Shown one piece after another: positions 35,089 through 46,349 of a stretch of 64,000 nt of DNA (position 1 is the first letter of the stretch; each line of letters starts with the position of its first letter). The notes beneath the pieces are model-generated. The model was not told the origin of the DNA, searched no databases, and saw only the letters and a program-made list of their open reading frames with translations. Origin of the DNA: Erigeron canadensis (Eukaryota; Streptophyta; Magnoliopsida; Asterales; Asteraceae); NCBI RefSeq assembly GCF_010389155.1, contig NC_057768.1:46975633-47039632 (forward strand), in the 5' to 3' direction. A program made the position numbers and the translations under genes.

Positions 35089-35447
35089 TGTTGGGTTTTA
35101 ATCTTACTATGATGAACAAAATCACAGGTAATATATGAATATACTTTCTATTAGATCGTAACTTGCAATATTTGTTCATACGAAATTTACAGACGCTTGA
35201 CCATATATATAGATATCGAAAAGACACCATGAAACAGTGTATTATTTCATGAAACAGTGCCTATTCTAATAACCGACTCCAACTGACAATAACCGACTCT
35301 AATGGACACCCTTTAATGTATCGGTGTGTCCCTTCCTTTTGGTTGTGTCCCTTGCCAAGAGTCACACCCTTTTATTTATTTACATAATACACACTATATA
35401 TTCCAACTTGACACATTTAAACCAAAGATTTGGTTTAACGTTCAATA
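35089..35447 (-). repeat. 5' LTR of the gag-only element
   Basis: 359 bp, same boundaries as the other LTR. Carries A at the four sites where the other copy has G. The open frames within both LTRs (32643..32825, 34913..35230) are repeat by-products. Confidence 0.93.
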
Positions 35448-35767
35448 AATATGGGTTAAAAGTGTGATGCAAAGAAAAAACAATATAACGCTGATATATA
35501 TAGATAATACTTGGTGCTCGAAAGAATTTGCATTATATATTCTGTCATGAATTTCCAGTACTTTGTACACAGATATTATCACTTGCCATTTGCTACATGT
35601 AATTTCCAATTAATACTTTGTACCACTTGTACATGTTATGCAATCACACACCTATTGTTCTTCAAGAAAACTACCAAAATTTGAAATTAAAGTAACCTGC
35701 AGAGAATATATCGAAACGCACCTATGGAGTATACAAAGAGGGACAACATTGTCCACATTATATAAAG

Positions 35768-35802
<35 letters not shown>

Positions 35803-35804
<2 letters not shown>

Positions 35805-36005
35805 GAAAAGGGAATATAAAGCTGTCCGGTACCTAAACTTAGGTGTGGATCCCTTCACATACTAATATTTTATTATTTCTTGTTTAATGAATAAATGCAT
35901 GGGCCCCCATAATTTTTATAGATTAAAAAAACAATATGTAAGTATTCCACATTTAAGCTTAGATATCAGACAGCCTTATATTCTCATCCCTTATATTCCC
36001 ATCCC
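35803..36005. mobile_element. Micron-like MITE, copy 1, inside (TA)n
   Basis: Left GGGAATATAAAGCTGTCC and ACCTAAACTTAGGTGTGGAT pair with an inverted right end (reverse reads GAGAATATAAGGCTGTCTGA). Both sides are (AT)n tracts (35770..35802 and from 36006). Related to 40675..40860. Non-coding. Confidence 0.7.
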
Positions 36006-36309
36006 ATATATATATATATTGTAGATAAACATGGCCCTTATAAGTTATAATGCAAAAAGCATGTGCCCATAAATTGACATATCACCACAATGTCACCATC
36101 TTCTTCTAAATGGCTGCTTCTTTACAACTCACTAGAGATTTATGCTCTGTCAACGGGGGTAAAAAGGTGCTCAATGATTCTTAGATTAATGCATGTAAGC
36201 TCGATCATATATGTATTTCAGTTAATTTGCAGCCCAAAATAAACAATTTTCAAAACCTAGTTTGAAATTCCAATACTTGTTGTAGGAATATATATGGTTT
36301 ACATATATA
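36006..36309. other. Intergenic, no gene seen
   Basis: AT-rich stretch between a MITE and a Helitron end. Confidence 0.5.
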
Positions 36310-37259
36310 CTAGTACTAATATCCGTGTGTGATGCACAGTTGACTCATAATATTTATATTAGTTAGATTTTAATTGCTTAAAACTAAAGATACTATAATA
36401 TACCTATAATTTTGATATAATATTTATAGTATGTTGATCCAATAATGTTGTAGTGGGAAAGAAAATTATTTAAATATTTTTCTACCATCTAATCATCAAG
36501 AAGCAAAGTAGTACCCTCGCAAAGCTTGTCGCGAAGTTCTAAGACTAATTCCTTTCTAATCAGTTGTTCGGATTCGTTTATCTTATGAACAATAACACAA
36601 AACAATATAAGTAATAATAATTTTTAAACATCAAGAATATAATTATAAAACATATGTAATGCAAACCTCTTGATCAGTAAAGATAATCTTAATTGTTTGG
36701 GGTAACAATGGATTAGAAAGAGAATCTTTTTCCCACGTTCAAATTATATGCAAACAGATAAAATAATCAATTGTTTTGAGGGTAGTATCATCTAACAACA
36801 TATCGATAATAGCTATTGTGTGTTCGTTATTAGCCATTACGTCTGACCAATTTCATCAAAAATGATAACATAAAAACAAACACGAAGATATTAGATTAAA
36901 TTCTTTGTGAAAAGAAAAAATAAAATCGCTAATATATATGCATATAAAACACACCATACGCATAATACAAACATATTTTATTATTCAAAATAAGAAATCA
37001 ACCACACAAGAATATAAAAATTAGTACTCATATTAATTAAGTTACTACAATACCTTGAATTAAACTTTTGATCTCAAATAAAAACTATTAATGAAACCGT
37101 ACTTAAAATTATACATTATATATATAAGTTAGAAAATAAAGGGCTGTAAATTAATTAACAAATAAAGGGCTAGGCGTCTGACATTTATAGTAGAATAAGA
37201 ATACTTGTAGTAGAATATAAGAGTTGTAGTAGAATTAGGAAAGTCTATACGATAAATAA

Positions 37260-38452
37260 TCTATATCTATCTATAAACAATATAAGACAGTGGTTATCCT
37301 GATATTTTAAAGGCATCCACTTCAACTTAAACCTATTTTTAAACATTGACACGTAGGATTTTTTCAACATGACATCTCCATATTTGTTTCCCACAATATG
37401 TTTATAATAATATAAAATAATAATAATGATAATGATAATGATAATAATAATATATTTTCTTTACTATTGTTTTCAATATATTATTATCGATCTTGGATGT
37501 AATAAAATCTTCTAATAGTGTTATCATAGTTATATAAGTGCCTTCGCAGGTGATTGTTGCTTTTAAAAGTTTTTAAAAAATGATTTTGCTTACTTCTTAA
37601 ATTTTACTCTACAAATTTTGTTGTCAGATGATGTATTTTTTACTAATACAAATTTTGTTGTCAGATGATGTATTTTTACTAATATATATTTATATATTTT
37701 ATTTTTTTAGAGATTAATTACATATTAATTTACAAAAACAATGAGATGTTATAGTCTTAACTTTCATTACACCTTAACTTAATTTTATATCTATCAAGAG
37801 TGCATAAGATATAATATCTAAATCTTTCATATCATTTGTTGTTTGAAAGGTTTAATCTATTAGATATATAATTAGTTTTTTTTTTTAATTTAACTATGAA
37901 GTTCATAAAATAAAATAAAATTTAAATCAAATCTCGAATATAATTAACTAACTATTTAATCATTGTCATCTAAAATCAAAGACTAAATAATGCTTCATTG
38001 TCATCTCTTCATTTCCAGCTCGACATGTCTTTGGATTTTCACTATGTCAATCAAAAGACAAAGCGATCAAAAATAACCATGTTGGTATACACGTTTATTT
38101 TGGTTTTTGACCGTGCCTATCAAAAACTGATTAAAACTACCATGTTGATTTATACGTTTATCGTGAACTAATAGTTGATCTTTATAAATTGGGTTGTTTA
38201 ACTGAACTTTAAGAATTTTGTAACCTAACATATTCTCACTAAAAATTTCGTATCATTATATGTTAATTATGCAATAAGTATTTTACTTTTTATTCATGTA
38301 CTTTTAGAAAAATAAACGTAAATATTACTCCATATAATAGTATGCTAACTATACAAAACAGTCAAAACTTAATTGATTATTCTCAATGTTAATATTAAAA
38401 CTTTGATAAAATTTAAATTAACAATCGCACATCGTGCGGGTAAAAAATCTTG
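37260..38452 (+). mobile_element. Nested Helitron-like element
   Basis: 5' TCTATATCTATCTATAAACA after an A. At the 3' end hairpin CGCAC-ATC-GTGCG lies at 38426..38438, then CTTG at 38449..38452 followed by T. CTTG departs from the CTRR consensus and may be a mutated CTAG. Non-coding. Confidence 0.45.
37611..37684. repeat. 37-bp tandem duplication
   Basis: ACAAATTTTGTTGTCAGATG is repeated with a 37-bp period, nearly identical, inside the nested Helitron. Confidence 0.85.
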
Positions 38453-38585
38453 TTTATTTATATATACATATATTAATCTAAATGGTTTCTTTTAGTAAAT
38501 ATAACTAAAAGGACACGTGGCGTTTTAATATTGAGCCACATGTTAATCAATAGAGGCTTTAATCCTGTTTTAGTTTATTGGTAGA

Positions 38586-39003
38586 TGTGAACAAATCCTA
38601 CAAAACCGTACGTTGTTTTGATTATAGAAGTTCGACAATACATATATGAACTTAATAACACTAAAATTTCTGAATTCATTAATCCATCAAACAAGAATTT
38701 CAAAAAGTAATCCGATCCATACGGTTTAGTTTAATGAAACGACTCGATCAATCTGTAATTAGTAACTACAATAAGAATCTAAACATATGTTAGACACGGA
38801 TATAGACAGACTAATAATATGTACTCGTATATGGTAGATATATTTATCAACAAAATATATCATGTAAAAAGCAGATCGAGAATTAGTGAGTTTTGTTATC
38901 ATGAAAAAGGTCTGTTAACATACAATATATGGATCTATCTTATACTTCGTATATGGTTACATCAAAAATGATATTAGCTTAAGCCCGTTTAAGTATAACT
39001 TAA
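38586..39003. other. Intergenic, no gene seen
   Basis: AT-rich, nothing recognised. Confidence 0.5.
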
Positions 39004-39107
39004 CTAGACGAATGTCATACGGCATTGATGGTGGTAGCGGTGACGGCGACAGATAGCGACGATGACGGCAATGTTGGTGGGGTGGTGGGTGGGGCGGGGG
39101 GGATTGC
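39004..39107 (-). mobile_element. Helitron 3'-end fragment
   Basis: CTAG at 39007..39004 (minus) followed by T, with a GC-rich GGTGG/GACGG stretch just inside, like the 3' region of 9144..9356. No 5' end assigned. Confidence 0.35.
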
Positions 39108-39114
39108 TCTCTTA

Positions 39115-39448
39115 GAGTAATCACAATGGACTAGTTCTCACTAGTCCTTGGCTCGTTCTTGGTTGGAGGACGAGTGCACACCACTAGGTGTGACTCGTCC
39201 TTGGTTAGTTCTTGAGCCACTAGTCCCCCCAAGGATGAATGAAACCTTCATTTTTTTATTTTTTATTTTATTTTTCTTTGGTTAGATAGAAGTGTAAAGT
39301 GAAATAAATGGTGGGTCCTAGACTAGTCCTGACATTGTGAGTATTTTGGAGGATTAGTCCTTGGTTAGTCCTTGGGCTGATGTGAAGCTGATGTGGTGCT
39401 GACAGAGACTAGTTCTTGGAGAATAAGTGTCTACAACTGTGAATGCTC
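39115..39448. mobile_element. Tourist-type (PIF/Harbinger) MITE
   Basis: The ends GAGTAATCACAATGG and (reverse) GAGCATTCACAGTTG are inverted. TTA at 39112..39114 and 39449..39451 is the 3-bp target duplication expected for Harbinger elements. The interior repeats ACTAGTCCTTGG-type words in both orientations. 334 bp, non-coding. Confidence 0.82.
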
Positions 39449-39451
39449 TTA

Positions 39452-40674
39452 TAGATGAGTAAAAATTTGGGAGAAATGATATTATATTATACAATTTGAT
39501 TAACTTATCACAAGTTATGCATAATACCTATATATAGATTTTAAGATAAATCGAGAATCAAAAAATTGTCGAGAACTACGAAAATTATTTTAGATCAATC
39601 ATTTTTTTTAATTTAAAAATGATTATTTAATTAAAAGCGTAAAATTGTGAAACTATTTTATGTATTACCAGTAATTAAAAGAATTGCTTTGTAACCGTTT
39701 TGCCACTATTTTTGGGAAAACAAAACCGATGTGGTCATGTGCAATTACACATATATTATTAAATAATTTTATGTTGACTATCTATCATTGTTTGGCCATT
39801 AATTGTAGTTTCATTATTTTTGAAATCCTCATTATTTCTTGTACGTAAACCTAATTTTGCACCAGAATTATTTTTAACAAATGTTTGACAAATAATTTAC
39901 TAACAATTTGTTTATACATATATGAAAATTATATTTTACTTCAACCTTAACTTTTATGAACACATGTAAATGCCTTTTAATACTAATGGGTTTATACATA
40001 TGTGTACAAACTCAACATGTAAATATTTAATAGTTACATATTAGTACAAATGTATAATTGATACATGTGTACACATGTACACATGTGTACTTAAACATTA
40101 GATATATATATATGTATTTTTTTTCTCAATAAATTAACAACTAAATGTGTACGTTTAGACAAATTTAATTAACAATTATATATGTAATTAATAATTACAT
40201 GTGTACATATGTAGTTTTGTTTTTTCACATGTGTTTTCATATGTAAATTTCTTTTAGATTTTTCGGTATGTAAATGTAAAAGGTTAGAAGACTATAAAAA
40301 TAATTGAGTAATTCAAAGCATCAAAATTTGTCTAATACTCGATCCGTATTAAACTACTCGTGTGGTTGTTGTGGTGTACGAGTTGTGCGGTATCAAAAGT
40401 CGGAATAGAATAAGTCAGGTGATAATAGTGCATCTCTTAAATGTGTAAACGAGAAAACAAAATACGTAAGTGACTAATGATATCAATCAAAGACAAAATT
40501 CCTAGATTACCCTTTTTTAATTAATAAATGGTATATTTAACTTTTTTAATTATTTAAATGCCTTAAACAATGGTAACCTTTGATTAAATTATTTAATGGT
40601 TAAGATTTAGTTCCCGCAGTTCTTGACATTTATTTGGTTCTCGTTTTATCTTTTGACTATATATATATATATAT
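39452..40674. other. Intergenic, no gene seen
   Basis: AT-rich, with repeated ACATGTGTAC words at 40060..40095 and 40196..40240. No gene. Confidence 0.45.
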
Positions 40675-40859
40675 GGGGATGAGAATATAAGTCTGATGGA
40701 TACCTAAACTTAGGTATGGAACACTCATATATTATTTTTTTAATCCATAAAATTCATAAGAGCCCAAACATTTATTCATTAATTAATTAAGAAATATTAA
40801 AAAGTTTATATGTGAAGGATTTCACACCTAAACTTAGGCGTCGGACAACCTTATATTCA

Positions 40860-40860
<1 letters not shown>
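40675..40860. mobile_element. Micron-like MITE, copy 2, inside (TA)n
   Basis: Left GGGGATGAGAATATAAGTCT with ACCTAAACTTAGG, and an inverted right end (CCTAAACTTAGGCGTCGGAC...TTATATTCAC). Bounded on both sides by (AT)n tracts. Related to 35803..36005. Confidence 0.7.
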
Positions 40861-40894
<34 letters not shown>

Positions 40895-41387
40895 GTTATC
40901 ATAATAGTTATTACTATTGTTGCATAATTTTTTTTATCCAAAAGTGTAATTATTGAAAGCTAGGGACAAAAGATGTAAGTGACTGTCAACGACAAGGATG
41001 ATTTATGTAATTATATATAATTATTGACATCAATGAGTGGACTTTAAATTTAATATGGTCCATTAGATTAATCTATTGCCTCATTTAAACTCTTCCTTTT
41101 AACAAGGACTTTATCTACAAGTTTGTTGCTTTGTAATAAAAAATGTGTGCTTAAACTATACCTTTTTAATATATGCCATATTAAGGTTCCCATTTAAAAA
41201 GGATAGTTAGTTGGCAAATTAAAATACATGTCACTATTAAATGTTACCCTTATGGTCTTATCCCTTACCTTAAACAAAATTTACTTTCACCGTACATTTC
41301 GATATCAACAAACTAAAGAGAAATCTATGACTATTTAAAATTCAATTTTATATGTTTCCCTCCAACAATTACACAAACTTGTGTGTA

Positions 41388-42130
41388 TATATAAAGATAC
41401 ATTTCTAAGCTTTTTCTACAGTATTACTAATTAAATCATTAGCTTTTCAAATCATTGAAAATACAGATTCAAACACAATAGCTCCAAACAACAAAACAAA
41501 TGTTACCTTGTCATTTAACGATTTCAAAAAACAAAAACTCGAGGATAACTTGAAAAAATGGAAGTTGGAAGAAGTGATTGTGCTTAGCGATGCGGAAGAT
41601 GAAGAAGTTGACGATTTGCATTACGATGATGATGACAAATTTCCGAATTGCATTACGATGGTGACGATGATGATTTTCTTTTCTTACATAACTTTGTGGT
41701 CTTGGATAATGTTCCTTTTATCGAAAATAATCTTAACCATGTAAGTAACATATCTACAATAATAACTCCGAACTTTTATTCAATGTATATTTTAACAAAA
41801 TAATGACGTTCTATATAGGAAAATTTGTAAAGTGATTATGAATTTGATATGTTCAATGAATTTGTTATATTGGATGAAATTCAACCCAACAAAGGTCATG
41901 CTAATCTGGTATGTAATAACATGTCCACATTGTGTACGAGTGCTTTTCATTTGTTGTTTTTTAATTCTCTTTTTATTTGCTAGATATCAGATTTACGACG
42001 TTGACGATGAGATCCCAATTCATTCAATAAAACGAAGCAAGAAGGATCAAGTCGTTGTCAAAAGTAGAAACCACATGAACCGTAGGTGTTATCGTCGTAG
42101 GTGATGAAGATGATGAAGTTGACGACTAGA
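41388..42130 (+). pseudogene. Gene-like fragment encoding an acidic peptide
   Basis: A TATATAAAG box lies near 41388 and a short leader leads to an ATG at 41500, but that ATG opens a frame that stops quickly. The protein-like frame (KKQKLEDNLKKWKLEEVIVL, then AEDEEVDDLHYDDDD) starts from a non-ATG codon at 41508 and breaks down after about 50 residues. A second acidic/basic patch (DVDDEIPIHSIKRSKKDQVV) occurs at 41995..42060 with plausible intron-like sequence between. It ends within the Helitron-bounded block that closes at 43551, so it may be a captured gene piece. Product not recognised. Confidence 0.3.
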
Positions 42131-43140
42131 TGTTTAGATGTCATTTATATCATCTTTCTTGAATAAGTTATTGGTTTAGTTGTTTCACTAACTATGTTTT
42201 CTATTTTACTTTTAGGTTGGTTTTTTACTTTGAATTATTCCATGTAAAGTTGAATGCTTGTCATCTTTTAAGGATTTAATAAACTTTTTCTTACATTGGT
42301 GTTATATTGTGGTATGTTGGAACATAATCCATGTGATAATCTACATATGAATACTTTGAGTTGCTGATATTTATTCTGACATTATTTAAGTTAGGATCAC
42401 AATATTAAATAAGATGTTACTTTAATATTAACGCATACAACATTTTGAATTGTTTAAACAAGTCATAAATACAAATACTAGATACCATATAAGTACCACC
42501 TTTATTTGTAAAAAATGTTCGATTACTTTATTCAGCTGGTATTGTATTTCATACCACTCGATTAATTGTCAAGCTACAATAATACTTTTACATATGCATA
42601 TTACAATATAAATATTGACTGAAAACAATTATAGATATAAGTATTAAAATGTGTAGCTTCATGAATCATTAACTTAAAATAATAATATTTTAACTCTTTA
42701 CATAAACTAAATATTAGTTGATTTATTTACTTTTATTCAGGATATTTAACCAAATATAATGTCATCCAATAAACATAAATTTAGTGGGAATTTAACCAAT
42801 AAACATGAAATTTAATCATCATCTAACTTTATGTATCATATATTAATTTATATTTACATTAATATATTTAAAGTATTGTAACAAACATTTTTTTAGGATT
42901 AAAATATAATGACTACGAGAATTATGCCATTAACAATAATAACCCAGTATTTTAGCATACATATGAGAAAAGCATGGAAATTTATTTGGCAGCAAAATTT
43001 GTTAACATATCTTAGCCGTATTTTTGTTAAACATAACACTTATCTTATAAAATAGATGACTTTGTTACATATATAACACAGGAGGATTGAAATATTATAA
43101 AACTGATTTGTAATCAAACTAATTGAGAAAATTTTGGAAT
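42131..43140. other. Intergenic, no gene seen
   Basis: AT-rich sequence, probably Helitron interior. Confidence 0.4.
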
Positions 43141-43218
43141 TTTCATTTTCAATTACAATTTTCTTTCCACTTTTTAAAATTTCATTTTCAATTACAATTT
43201 TCCTTCCACTTTTTAAAA
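43141..43218. repeat. 39-bp tandem duplication
   Basis: TTTCATTTTCAATTACAATT is repeated with a 39-bp period and one mismatch (TTTCTTTCC against TTTCCTTCC). Confidence 0.88.
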
Positions 43219-43523
43219 TAACATAACATTTCGTGTTTGAAATGGAAGGATGAGGAAGTAAAAAATGAAGATATGAAAAATGGGTTTGAAATGGAAAGCG
43301 TGAAAGATGATACTGAAAAAGAATGAAAACACTTTACAATTCACTGCATAAATATAGATTTTCATAAGTGTTCGTATTATTGGTTTGAATACATCTCATT
43401 TGAGGTTTCTAACTTATGTTTGGATCCTATAATTTTTTATGACTTTGTCATTTTGTTTCTTGACTATTATGAATTATTTTGTGTTTTTTAGTGTGACATA
43501 TAGATTTACTTAAATAAATGTTA

Positions 43524-43551
43524 CCCGAGCTACGCACGGGTATTGTACTAG
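43524..43551 (+). mobile_element. Helitron 3' terminus
   Basis: CCCGAGCTACGCACGGG hairpin (CCCG/CGGG stem) at 43524..43540, then seven bases and CTAG at 43548..43551 followed by T. The matching 5' end was not located upstream. Confidence 0.55.
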
Positions 43552-44349
43552 TTAACTCTATACCAAATTATTAGATTACCCATCACGTGCCAGACAGATG
43601 AACTCCTTTTTAACGGACGTTTATGGTCAAGACAAAAAAGTGTGAGGTAACAAATTTTTTTGGAACAAAACTGTAATTTTTAAAAATTAAGGATAAATGG
43701 TACAAGTAGAAAATCACAACAAGGACTTAACTCTAAAAGTAATTGATTAGCATGTGTTATAGTCTCAATCCATTTTCTTTTTTAGGGACACATAGATGAG
43801 TACGTAGATGACGACCTATTTTCTCAAAGTGGTTTCTAAACAATAAGTTTTCAATTTTCTTTTGAGAAAACATAAAGAATTCATATGGTTCCTAGCAAAA
43901 ATAAAGGGTTTAAATTTACTTGAGATAGAAATAACTAGGGATAGAACAATAAATCTCAAGTCTCAATCTCGTAGAGACCGATATTTATTATTGGACGTTA
44001 CCGGGATTGGGATTGGGATCGGGACGGAACCTGAAAAATCCTGGCAGCGCTGGGAAAGACCAATATCGACCCAATATTGGTACTGAAAAATAGTACTGAA
44101 TACCATTTCGGGATTGGGAACGATATTCGTTTTTAGTAATTTTCAGAACCAATACCATCAAGATCGGTACTGTTACAAGATCGAAGTCCGATGCGCATCT
44201 CTATAAGTAAGAAAGAGATGAGTAAGAGACATTGTTGATAACGGTATTTTCTCCGATATAAAAGGATGGATAAATCCACTTTAAATACTTAAAGTTGCTA
44301 ACCTGGATATTGTCATTTTTGACATATTGTAGGATCCGTTATTAAAATT
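43552..44349. other. Intergenic with a GGGATTGGGA-type repeat
   Basis: 43990..44190 has GGGATTGGGATTGGGATCGG and repeated GGTACTGAA words, as in decayed hAT-type repeats. The 74-residue frame across it is a repeat by-product. Confidence 0.4.
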
Positions 44350-44580
44350 TTAATAACTTTGATTTTGAAAAACTTTGTTTGTAGATACCGTGAGCAAAAT
44401 CTTGAATGAAATTAAAATAAATCTTTTGTGAACATCATCTTCTAAATTTGTAACCTCTTTGATTGAATCTTCATGGTTTTTCTCGCTCATATGTTGTACA
44501 TCCAGCACCGTAACATGCCCTGCAAAAGTTTTATTGGCCATGAACAAATCGCTTCCCTCAATATCACGATCTTCATTGCA
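44350..44580 (-). pseudogene. Unidentified coding-like fragment
   Basis: On the minus strand an open stretch, after a TGA at 44581..44583, has protein-like composition: DIEGSDLFMANKTFAGHVTV, then LDVQHMSEKNHEDSIKEV, then TNLEDDVH. It has no proper start and decays into AT-rich frame after about 60 residues. I do not recognise the family. It may be an exon remnant of a host gene or of a transposon ORF. Confidence 0.25.
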
Positions 44581-44583
44581 TCA

Positions 44584-45068
44584 TGTTTCAAAGAAAATTC
44601 AACATTCAAGCAATTTCATTTCAAAACAGATCACCGTCTATCCTATATAAGAATATATAGTATTTTTTATTTTTTTTTGAACATTTATACAGTATTAATA
44701 CATCAAACTTTGAAACCAAAATTGAATTAAACATGTTTCATTCAAGCAATTAATGTGTTTCAGCTTAAATAATGTGAGCTGAAATGAACCTAGCATTTAA
44801 AGACGACTAAGACGGTCGACCACGCCCAACCGTGATATTATATTGCCACGTACACAACGACATCTGAGTTTATTACGTACTGATGCATGCCAGTAGGCCA
44901 CAATGTGTAGGCCGGCTTGATCAATCATAAATTTTACGTCAAACTTTTATGGTTGCTTCAATTCTTTCCAAGCAATGATTAATTAGTTTTGTAGAACTGT
45001 AGTGCCTAATTAATGTACGTGTTGCTATATATATAGGTTTGAATGTTTGATCAATCATATATTATTAA
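44584..45068. other. Intergenic, no gene seen
   Basis: AT-rich; nothing recognised. Confidence 0.5.
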
Positions 45069-45096
45069 CTAGTACTAATACCAGTACAATGTACGG
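45069..45096 (-). mobile_element. Orphan Helitron 3' terminus
   Basis: Minus strand hairpin CCGTAC-ATT-GTACTGG, then CTAG at 45072..45069 followed by T. It lies 176 bp beyond another Helitron 3' end of the same orientation. Confidence 0.5.
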
Positions 45097-45711
45097 TAGC
45101 TATATAAATTGTATCATAAAAAAATTCGAATATGTCTCATACATGATTCGTGAGTATAAAATAACTTGTGGTTAAAGTAAATCGATGATCGAAAATAAAT
45201 TATAATGAACAGTTTTGATAAATATAATATATGTTTAGTTAGAACTAGATTTTAGACCCGTGTCAAATACACAGATTTTATAATATTATCAATATAAGAA
45301 TTTACATATGGAACAAAAAATACTTATACCTTAAATGTAAAGTTATACTTTGAAAATAATTGAGATATTCAAATGTAAAAGTTGGATGCTAAATCATATC
45401 AAGGTTTGTAGCATAATTTATTTTATATAAACTCTTTTTGAGTAACAATTAATATATTAACTTGGTTATATAATTGACCGAGTTCCAAGTGATGTCTTGC
45501 AAAAAAGTAATTTAATTTTAGTTAGTCATGGTTGTTAAGAATAATAAAAGTAGCAGATGGTTCGTGGGGTTTTAATGATTTCAGGTGTTGTGATTTTTAT
45601 CTGTAAGACTCGGTTTATATAAGAAGAATTTGTATCAAAAATATAGTTGATTCTAATTACTAAAATGATTATCCTAATTATAGTTTGATCACAAATATTA
45701 ATAACAACAAT

Positions 45712-45937
45712 TTTGGGTATACCTTAGATTCAAGTCTCAGGGGGGGCAGGGTTTACCTCTACTTATCGTTGTGTATTCAGGCGGATTAGTAGAAGCTTTT
45801 CCCTTCATCGGGTATTTGAATTAGACAATTCTACTTCGGGGGGCTTCTAGCGCGGACCCGGTTAAGACAACGTATGTTTGACCTCCCGCTGTCGAATCGC
45901 GACATGGAGTTTCAAGCGAAATTCACCTTTAAAAAAA
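45712..45937 (+). mobile_element. 5'-truncated SINE inside a Helitron
   Basis: B-box-like GATTCAAGTCTC near 45729, GC-rich body and an A-run 3' end. AACAACAAT occurs at about 45703 and 45938 as a 9-bp target duplication. The A-box half is missing, as after incomplete reverse transcription. Confidence 0.6.
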
Positions 45938-46183
45938 AACAACAATATTACATTTAGTTTTAATAATATAAAATAAAATATTAATAATATTAATTTGTAT
46001 TAATCTAATTGTTATAACCTCTCTAACTTTTAGCTATATTTTGTTATTATATAGATATTACGTAATAAAATATTTATTATTTTTAACTTGGATTAAAACA
46101 TAAATTGGTGATGGAAAATAAAAAAAATGTAAATTAATTTCTTATTTAATAATTATTTGAAGTATATGTTAATCTAATAATCA

Positions 46184-46349
46184 AATAATGAAAATTATAT
46201 GTTTGATATATCCTTTTCCATGTAGGATCGGATATTCATTTTTTCTTTGACTTTGTTTTTATAAATAATAATGAAAATTATATGTTTGATATATCCTTTT
46301 CCATGTAGGATCGGATATTCATTTTTTCTTCGACTTTGTTTTTATAAAT
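46184..46349. repeat. 83-bp perfect-but-one tandem duplication
   Basis: Two adjacent 83-bp units (46184..46266, 46267..46349) containing TATCCTTTTCCATGTAGGAT differ only at TTTGAC/TTCGAC. Very recent local duplication. Confidence 0.92.

Larger units (their letters stand above)
32684..35447 (-). mobile_element. Gag-only Copia-type LTR retrotransposon (TR-GAG-like)
   Basis: 2764 bp with two 359-bp LTRs, flanked by the 5-bp duplication AATAT at 32679..32683 and 35448..35452. Read on the minus strand the order is LTR, primer-binding site TGGTATCAGAGC (initiator-Met tRNA type), a 1.2-kb untranslated leader, a gag ORF, a polypurine tract and LTR. No protease, integrase, reverse transcriptase or RNase H frame exists in the 2046-bp interior, so it must be mobilised by another element. 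The two LTRs differ at four positions (1.1%), indicating recent insertion. The terminal bases are TA...CA, not TG...CA, in both LTRs. Confidence 0.92.
36310..38585 (-). mobile_element. Helitron, interrupted by a second Helitron
   Basis: On the minus strand the 5' end TCTACCAATAAACTAAAACA at 38585 follows an A, and the 3' end is CTAG at 36313..36310 followed by T. The 5' terminus matches that of the Helitron at 45245..46969, including the CGCCACGTG region about 60 bp in. A plus-strand Helitron (37260..38452) appears to sit inside it. The 3' hairpin is weak. No coding capacity. Confidence 0.55.

Noticed and set aside
32679..35452. Full autonomous Copia element or endogenous virus
   Set aside because: The interior is only 2046 bp and holds no protease, integrase, reverse transcriptase or envelope-like frame.
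43962..44190. Possible telomere- or G-quadruplex-like GGGATT repeat
   Set aside because: Only three to four imperfect units; better explained as decayed hAT-type repeat sequence.
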